64,000 bases of DNA from Ligula intestinalis (taxonomy: Eukaryota > Platyhelminthes > Cestoda > Diphyllobothriidea > Diphyllobothriidae): positions 35,529,203 through 35,593,202 of the forward strand of contig JAYGXS010000003.1 of assembly GCA_036362985.1 (NCBI GenBank), written 5' to 3'. Below, piece after piece: positions 58,201 through 64,000 of the stretch (within the stretch, counting starts at the first letter, position 1; each line of letters opens with the position of its first letter). The translations under genes were made by a program, and so were the position numbers. The notes beneath the pieces were generated by a model, which had not been told where the DNA came from, made no database searches, and saw nothing but the letters and a program-made list of their open reading frames with translations.

Positions 58201-59933
58201 TTTGAAACGTCAGGTGAATAAACTTCTTAGATCAACGATCGCGTGTACTTCTTTTCAATTACTTTCTGGGACATGCATGTTTGCGTGTACATGCATATTA
58301 GAAAATTGCTTTCTGGGACAAGCATGTTTGCGTGTACGTGTATTTTAGAAAATGTCCACAGAATACATAGCCACAAGCATGGACATGGCAGTTCCTTCCT
58401 CTGCGGATTTCAATGCGATACCATCAACAATAGATAATCAACAGGGACTTAATTCAAAGGGCATGTCTCCTACCACAACATTAATGCGGGGCACGCACAA
58501 AACGTTTGCTTAATCCAAAGAAAAGTCGGCAAAAGCCGGCGAATGCCATCCCAGCCCTTTCTTTTTGGCACTTTCTCTTGATCCAAAAGAGACGCTTAAG
58601 TAATTACCTTTGAGGAATATCTACTTAACTTTTTTGAGATATGAAGCCGGTGAAAATTCGTTCCATGCATTAAAAATAGGAATATGGTAACATTGTAGGG
58701 CTGAGCGTTTTTATACACTCATTTTTCAAGACATAGTTACAGTGCCAATCGTTTAGGTAGGCATATCTGCCCCGAGCAAATAAATTCAACGGAGAACAAA
58801 GGCTGAACATACCTGTATTTAATAAGATGGTTTTGTGGTACTTGATAGTTAGCTAAGGGTTTGCGCAAAGCACGAACCTTCTCTAGTAGAAATTCGCGAA
58901 CCTTAACGACAGCCTAAATGGGATAGTAAACATACACAATTAATGTGTAGATACTTTCAACTTTAGTTTTTTCAGTAGTGTTCCCACGTCTTGACAGGAA
59001 GGGTAATTTGGCAATGAATGACTGAGGGTCAACTTGATCTTGTGGTCCAACTCATAGAGGTTTTCGATAAAATCTTGCTCAGTCACTGGCGTCAGGAGTA
59101 TATGCCTAGGGAAGAACAAAGCAGTCTAAAAAGACAATGGAAGGTATTGCAATGTAAATATTTAAGCTAAAGTTCAGTTTAAACCAATGCAGAAAAATCT
59201 GCAGGACGGAGGAGATTTCTAGACATATAAATGTAAACATAGCTAGTCACGTGGTGCCTGCTGAATAAAGCTGAAATTAGGAACATCGAGATCTTGGTTA
59301 ATCGAGATCAAACTCGATAGTTTGGAGTGGAAAGCAAAATCCAAAACAAGTGCCCCTATTGAGGTACTTTATATGTAATCAATAGGGCAGTCGAGAAAAT
59401 ACGAAAGCCATGTCATAAATCAACGGAAGAACCAACTTTATCATAGGTTCCGGGATGATCATGTCGGACAGGAACTGGCTTAGTTCACCACGAACTGCCT
59501 AGAAGAGAGAACGCACGGCTTTATAAACCAAGCTCTTGAATAAAAAACAAGTTAAATCCTGAAGGTATATTTTAAAAACAAGTGTTAATTGAATGGATTT
59601 GCGTACCTGTCTATTCTGTAATCGTTGGTGCATGTCCATAGATCGCGCCTGAAGATCCTGGATGTCCGACCCAATGGTATACAGGTCTTGGTGAAAGTTT
59701 GATAAAATATTTTCCATGCGCTAAGTCAACATTCGAGTTTTGCTACCAACAAACCTCAAGCGTCTTGCAAAAAGATGAAATCTTCTTGTGCAATGTTAAA
59801 ACGTCACACCCCGTTTGCATATCTAACATAATATAATTAACACACTTATTTCATTACACGACTCGACGGAATCACGTTCGAGTGTTTCAAGCTGCTTTTC
59901 AACGGCGCTGGCATATTCTCTCAAATCCAGATT
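46236..59933 (-). CDS. VPS52: VPS52, GARP/EARP tethering complex subunit (14 exons, N-terminus missing)
   Basis: Coiled-coil subunit of the GARP/EARP complexes that tether endosome-derived vesicles at the trans-Golgi. Exons in minus-strand order: 59933-59858, 59822-59755, 59720-59607, 59498-59437, 59105-58955, 58913-58813, 57224-57092, 56913-56653, 53917-53535, 53425-53157, 49401-49133, 48617-48413, 46853-46735, 46382-46236. All phases agree: 2358 nt, 785 codons plus TGA at 46236-46238. Markers: LQARSMDMHQRLQNRQ, VKVREFLLEKVRALRKPLA, YALLDTATREYLFLGDFF, ARRYAELAASLHSI, RLRLIFLINNFDLVIS, and a C-terminal VQVYSRFQNVMALPP. Human VPS52 is 723 residues. Here perhaps 90 N-terminal residues are missing, but Ala/Ser/Gly-rich inserts (exons 8, 9 and 11) lengthen it. 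All introns are GT-AG except intron 7, which uses a GC donor. 5' introns are 34, 35 and 41 nt; 3' ones reach 3.8 kb. Confidence 0.92.
47600..48130 (-). pseudogene. CR1-like RT fragment in a VPS52 intron
   Basis: The minus-strand frame reads FLNGTLLQQVDSQKDLSVW, then KAAKSARSILLLIRRAF and FSKIFGSFVRPHLGFATQAW. This is the thumb region after motif C and aligns closely with the LINE inside the gypsy element (SKIFGTFIRPHLEYAIQAW). No catalytic motif is left. Inserted in the 1.56-kb intron 46854-48412, same strand as VPS52. Confidence 0.8.
49690..50290 (-). pseudogene. Merlin-like (ISXO2/IS1016-type) transposase remnant
   Basis: One minus-strand frame with two stops. A helix-turn-helix-like start, VSLEKVPKFMSRSPNTVVAW, is followed by NCCREVCSEML. 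After a TAG at 50108-50110 comes VDEARFARCRKYNSD, the first catalytic Asp region of ISXO2-type DDE enzymes. Next are RYFYVHQRD, LIPILKREVE, SDECADYRRL (second Asp region) and HKPFNHQENYLDPNAG. A TAA at 49757-49759 precedes HIQPITRT (third catalytic region, normally HTQxIE). Merlin elements are known in schistosomes. Dead copy in the 3.8-kb VPS52 intron; terminal repeats were not found. Confidence 0.78.
50291..53156. other. VPS52 intron, no gene recognised; promoter-like block at its end
   Basis: Contains a 154-codon (50818-51282) and a 195-codon (52130-52717) minus-strand frame without known motifs. The stretch 52400-53040 is C-rich on the plus strand, with a GC box (CCCGCCCC), CCAAT and CATAAAAG in promoter order. 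This suggests an unidentified LTR or retroposon promoter. Confidence 0.35.
54830..55060 (-). pseudogene. degraded RTE-like RT C-terminal fragment
   Basis: The minus translation reads RLKAFDGLGLTTIAQL, then LNETVCLDCDN and RLSWLDYFRPRTVHAL. These match RLEVFDHQCLRTIPRV, SNETVRIRCDR and RLRWFGHVLRRPPHEL of the LINE in the ABHD11 intron. Several stops interrupt it. Third copy of this family in the window. Confidence 0.65.
56263..56325 (+). repeat. short hairpin-bearing repeat, copy 1
   Basis: Shares the words CGATC.CTGGA, TTTATTTGCC and TGACGTTTC with the arms of the foldback at 58078-58241. It contains a perfect 7-bp hairpin GGATTCC-GTCG-GGAATCC (56301-56318). Confidence 0.6.
56914..57091 (-). 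other. GC-AG intron of VPS52
   Basis: 178 nt. The donor reads CTACAG|GCATGT and the acceptor GGCCACCAG|ATG. No GT within reach keeps the frame between KLLKLQ and MDSSLEKDDL, and the join matches the VPS52 family. GC donors are a known minor class spliced by the major spliceosome. Confidence 0.75.
58078..58241. repeat. 164-bp foldback of the same hairpin-bearing repeat
   Basis: The left arm 58078-58145 and right arm 58174-58241 are reverse complements at about 75 percent. Both outer ends carry CGATCG and both inner ends carry TCTTCAGAGAC. Class unknown; see findings. Confidence 0.65.
58261..58354 (+). repeat. tandem duplication, 2 x 47 bp
   Basis: The unit CTTTCTGGGACA.GCATGT...GTGTAC.TG.AT.TTAGAAAAT occurs at 58261-58307 and again at 58308-58354 with a handful of mismatches. 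Lies in a VPS52 intron. Confidence 0.8.
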
Positions 59934-60802
59934 CTATAGATAGCAGGTTAGAAATTCGATAGTACCGATTCGAGTGCAACAGAAGTGATTTCGCTCGAAA
60001 AATCTGGTTCACAATCTATGACGTGTTTAATAAAAAAATGGAACATTACTCATTCTGACAAAAATTAGTGTGACTCCTTTTTGATTTTTGCGCTTAAATT
60101 GCAATCCATTAAAAGACAGCGGTCCTCGTCAATTTATTTTGCTGTACGTATCTTATTTTGATAGTCAGCTATGTGACCTATAGTCTACGTACCCATTGAT
60201 TAGGTTCCCATCAACCTTCCATGGTTTATGTGAAATCTAGGTCCTAATATCCTTACTTACATCAGCAAGTAAACAAAAAACATGAACAATAAAGCGAAAA
60301 CCTAATGTGGTGGTCCTTTCAAAAACTGTAAAAACATTTCAATGCAAAATAGGTAATGTATTTTCTAAGAAAATATTGAGCGTTTAGTCAAGATTACGCT
60401 TATCGTGACAGTTGGCGGCGGACTCAGGCGTATGTGTAGATATGTACCAATAAATTCCCATTTCCCGGCTTTAGTGTTGTAAAAATGGATTCTGTTGGTT
60501 TTTGGTTATGAATGGGGAACTCAGGAGCAAACGCGTAATTACCTCAATAAAGTGACGTAGTTTATGCTGAGTGCCACAAGATATTTCAATCATGACAGGA
60601 TTCCAGCCTTTCAATTAGCTTCATTTCGATTGCCTTAATTCGACTATATTTCATAAAGAGATGCGAACACGTGAAGTTTGAGGTTGATTTCGGATTTTTG
60701 GCTCTTTAAGCCCAGGAAATTTTTTTACCAACAGTAGTTACGATACATGGCCGTCTGAAATGATTGATAAGGGAACCGCATACTATCTTACCTTCGGAAA
60801 TA
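59934..60802. other. no gene seen; expected side of the missing VPS52 5' exon(s)
   Basis: The VPS52 reading opens at an acceptor (CTATAG) at 59934 and needs at least one upstream exon. None could be recognised here or further right. Confidence 0.4.
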
Positions 60803-61196
60803 TAGGGTGTCCCAAAAAAAATTATACACATTTTGAACAATTGGAACTTTTAGGTTTATTTTAATTTTATTTTTTCAAAAATGTAAAAATGTTAAGCAGT
60901 ATCATTTTATTGTTTTTCCACTGAATTTTTACTGTATTTTAAATAAGTGAGAAAGAGAGAAGCCATTGAACATGAATGCGCCCAAATACGAATGAAATTG
61001 TTTTATGGAGTGTGCGATTCAATTGCTTCACATTGTCAACAATGTCTGGATTAAATGGACGTCAGTTTGAGAACATGCAGGAAAAAAAGAATAAAATTAT
61101 ACTTGTTAATAGCTTTACATTTTTGAAATAATAAAGTTACAATACATACCATATCTACAATTATTTTAAGTGTGTATACATTTTTGGGACACCCTG
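60803..61196. mobile_element. mariner-like MITE
   Basis: 394 bp with terminal inverted repeats (TAGGGTGTCCCAAAAA... and ...TTTTTGGGACACCCTG) about 30 bp long, flanked by TA at 60801-60802 and 61197-61198. This end sequence is typical of Tc1/mariner-type elements. No transposase frame is present, so it is non-autonomous. Confidence 0.85.
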
Positions 61197-61559
61197 TATT
61201 TATTCGGAAACGACAAATCCGTTGTTTTCAACATATTCCTGAACTGTGATTTTACCGTGCTCTTGATGCTGTCAATATGATCAGCACAAGTTTAGATGTT
61301 TAATCGCCCCCAAGATTAACATCACTGCTACCTGACTCTGCCTGCATCAGTGGAAGGACACTCTAAAGCAAATACACCATCGTTTTCATTTGTAGAAATG
61401 CTGATTATTAAAAAATAATTGAGCATTCAAACCTCTGTCACCACATTTCACTTTGTAAAATCAGTTTTAGTGCGCGCTTGTAAGTCAAAACCTTCTCATA
61501 TGCTCACCGGAAGCATGGGTATCATAAGCTTGTACGCCCTAACTTTGCCAAAACCTGTT

Positions 61560-62310
61560 ACGATGGGAGCTGGACCTCATGGAGGAAACGATCACTTAAG
61601 ATCCTCTCCGCAAAGATACAAATCTTGCCCAACTACCTGAAAGAACTTAAAAATTTCGTTGATGAGATGAAACCAGACGGGATTGCTTCACACAGAAAAC
61701 TGGCTTTCGACAGATATCGCCAATTCTGAATTATCACTCACAGGATATCACCTTTTCAGGAGCGACGGACCTACTAAGGAAAGAGTTGTTTTGATCTATG
61801 TCCTGCGCAACCTGACTGTCATGGCTGAAGTACATATCCGGGCACGAGATGTGGAAATATCAAGCATCAATTCACCTGCTATATATGCAAAACCACTAAC
61901 GCTTTTAGCAGCGTATCGTTCACCCTATCAGATCTCTGCTTAAGATACAATCCGCAAAGTGAACATGTACAAGGCCAGTAGGAAGAAAGATAGCATAAGC
62001 GTTGGGGATTTTATCGCTCCTGCTGTTGACTGGCAAATAAGTAATGTCCAGAGGCTGTCAGAAAACCTCAGTCACAAACTACTACACTGCGCCACAGGCA
62101 CAGTTGCTTGTCAAACGTCACCTCTCAAACACGGGCGACGCGATGAAAGTAGTTAAAATATATTGAACTTATGCTTATTTGGGAGGAGGAAAGGAGCATG
62201 AGCGTGCAAGATTGACAACCATTAGTGTCAAGCGACGACATTACGCCATGCTTCGAGTACTCGCTGTTTTTTAAAAAAATTTCCAGAAGGAGAATACCAA
62301 AGAGAACTAA
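61560..62310 (+). pseudogene. CR1/Jockey-like endonuclease remnant
   Basis: Read across frames: LKNFVDEMKPDGI; then TENWLSTDIANSELSLTGYHLFRSD; then LTLLAAYRSP; then VGDFIAPAVDW (the GDFN-type catalytic motif, N replaced by I); then a weak SDDITPCFEYS (SDH-type end). The order is that of a LINE AP endonuclease. Frameshifts near 61690 and 61945 and a stop break it, and no RT follows. Confidence 0.7.
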
Positions 62311-63320
62311 ACTATGAAAACGTCCGTTGTTTGCTGTAGAATAAAAGGAGCAGCTCACCCCTGTGTTTGTCGTCTCAAAGAGAAGTTGGTCCATATTCCC
62401 TCTTTTACATTCCTTGACCAGAATTCCCATTTCTGCCTACTGCATGTTTGCAGCAATCCAATATTTTCCTTCACAGACGCCTACTTGTTAATCGAGACGA
62501 TTTTTTGGGTATTGTCAACTTTTACCATGGCTTCTGTCGGAATACATTGACTCTATACTGTAGCTGTTGACAAACATGCCTTTTTGACCAAAAAGTCCTG
62601 TCGACCTTGTTTGCGAGATGCACACTCCCCTGAGGGAAGCAAGGTTTCTCTTCTTTACATTATCTTAGGAACGCATTCCAGTTTTTAATCTTCTCAATCC
62701 GTAACGTTGGACACTTCAACAGTAACAATTGACATCGTGTCTCAAACAAAATTTCACTGTTTCGGTCCTGTCTTTTGCCAAATGTTACAAAAACTGTCAT
62801 CAACTCAAAAGCGCTACAATACATTTACTCACGAAAGTTTCACCATACAGTTGACACTAAAAGTACTTTCGTCACCTTCCCGGAGGTCCAAATTTCAAAT
62901 ATTTTAGTGACTACACACCGTCTAGGTTCACCTTTTGACGTCACTTTAACGAGTAAAGTTCGAGGCGAGCAGACATAAGGGCAACCAATCACAATTAACC
63001 ACCGTTATGCACAATGACATCAAGAACACCACGACTAAATTTGATAAGCTATTCAGACCTCCCCTTTCTCTAACCCAGGTCGCACACAGGGTAGACATCA
63101 CTGATACAGAGTCGCTCCAAATCGAGTAGGTTGCCCAGTCAACAAGAAAGGCAGTGATCTTTGCTCAATGCAGTTACCTCCCTTCATGTGTATTACGGGA
63201 AATATGACAAGAAGAAAGCTTTTAAATTCACTCGGCACTGTGGTGCCTGCAAATATTCATTAACATATTGCTGTGAACTATGATCTCGAGCACTCAATCT
63301 GCATGCAGATGTAAGAAGAA
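62311..63320. other. no gene seen
   Basis: Short motif-free frames only. Confidence 0.4.
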
Positions 63321-63556
63321 AACAAATGCCACAGGCGAAATACGAACTTTATGGGAAAAAATATGGCAAGCATGATTATAAAGGCCAAAAACTCCAGTCG
63401 AATTATAATAAAAATCTACTTTCAAATGCTCGGTAGCTTAACTTTAAATTTTTTCGTTACATTCCACCTATAGGAGGACTAATTTTCATTTTATTTTTAA
63501 TTCTGACAGCGTAAGATCAAATATCCCTCGACTACATTTCGTATTCTATGCAAAAG
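63321..63556 (-). repeat. dispersed repeat, copy B (inverted relative to 1878-2120)
   Basis: The reverse complement follows copy A through ATGTAGTCGA, TTTGATCTTACG, ATTAGTCCTCCTATAGGT and AATCATGCTTGCC. Edges are approximate. Confidence 0.7.
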
Positions 63557-64000
63557 TGGGTATTGTTGGTTGAATTAAATTCTCTTAGTTTACATAAACA
63601 AGCATAATCTTATTAAATTGAAAATTCTTTTGATGAATTCTGCCACAACTACATATTAATTTACGTTCCCTAGCCAAGAAGAAATGTTAAATTACTCAAT
63701 ACTTTCAAAAGTTGGGACGGGGAATAGATATAGCCTTGGACTCACTAATCATTCTCGCCAAAAATCTGAGAAAAGGACGGGAAAAGCAAAAGCAAATTTT
63801 GCAAAAACACGCAATCATATAGGAAACAGGGTACCCTTTCGTATATTTAAGCAATTCATACAACACAGGCTAACTGCATTCTAAGTTTACATCGATTTCC
63901 TGGTGGTCGGATGTAAAAAAGAATACTTTTTACAGATAGGCACCCAGGGTCAATGCATTATTATGTGATAATGGTGATTAAACGGTAACAAAGAGTATCA
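63557..64000. other. no gene seen
   Basis: AT-rich end of the window. A 66-codon plus frame (63684-63884) has no recognisable motif. Confidence 0.4.

Noticed and set aside
1..64000. CRISPR arrays, bacterial operons, rRNA genes
   Set aside because: No regularly spaced repeats, no ribosome-binding-site-linked gene strings and no rRNA-like sequence; the introns show that the DNA is eukaryotic.

Overview
The window reads as nuclear DNA of a parasitic flatworm (trematode or cestode). It is AT-leaning and gene-poor. It carries two spliced housekeeping genes with 34-41 nt micro-introns near their 5' ends and multi-kilobase introns near their 3' ends, an intron-size skew reported for schistosomes. 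The mobile elements also fit this group: a CsRn1-type Ty3/gypsy element, CR1-like and RTE-like LINEs, a Merlin-like transposase remnant, and an SM-alpha-like SINE with a hammerhead ribozyme. I cannot name the species.

Layout. 1-1818: 5' half of a minus-strand Ty3/gypsy element (LTR, tRNA-Leu primer site, broken gag, protease), cut by the window edge. 2-7 kb: short hairpins and a weak transposase-like relic. 7.16-9.14 kb: a large foldback whose left arm was invaded by a solo LTR and by a 500-bp palindromic MITE. 10 kb: tRNA-derived SINE head. 12.9-15.7 kb: 5'-truncated CR1-like LINE, minus. 21 kb: SM-alpha-like SINE. 22.1-28.5 kb: complete but decayed CsRn1-like element with both LTRs and a 4-bp target duplication, split by a CR1-like LINE between RNase H and integrase. 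30.0-32.1 kb: uninterrupted 681-codon transposase, minus.

36-44.8 kb: ABHD11-type alpha/beta hydrolase (plus), with a nearly full-length RTE-like LINE antisense in its second visible intron. 46.2-59.9 kb: VPS52, GARP/EARP tethering subunit (minus), reconstructed as 14 exons whose phases all agree. Its introns hold CR1, Merlin and RTE remnants and small foldbacks. The two genes are convergent, with 1.4 kb between stop codons. 60-64 kb: a mariner-like MITE, a LINE endonuclease remnant, and an inverted copy of a repeat also found at 1.9 kb.

The two host genes have unrelated roles (mitochondrial lipid/thioester hydrolase; endosome-to-Golgi tethering). Apart from the transposase and the integrase frame, every element here is visibly broken. 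The most notable items are the hammerhead ribozyme at 21.06-21.12 kb, a second hammerhead-like fold at 114-162, the nested foldback with its internal empty-site evidence, and the intact transposase ORF.
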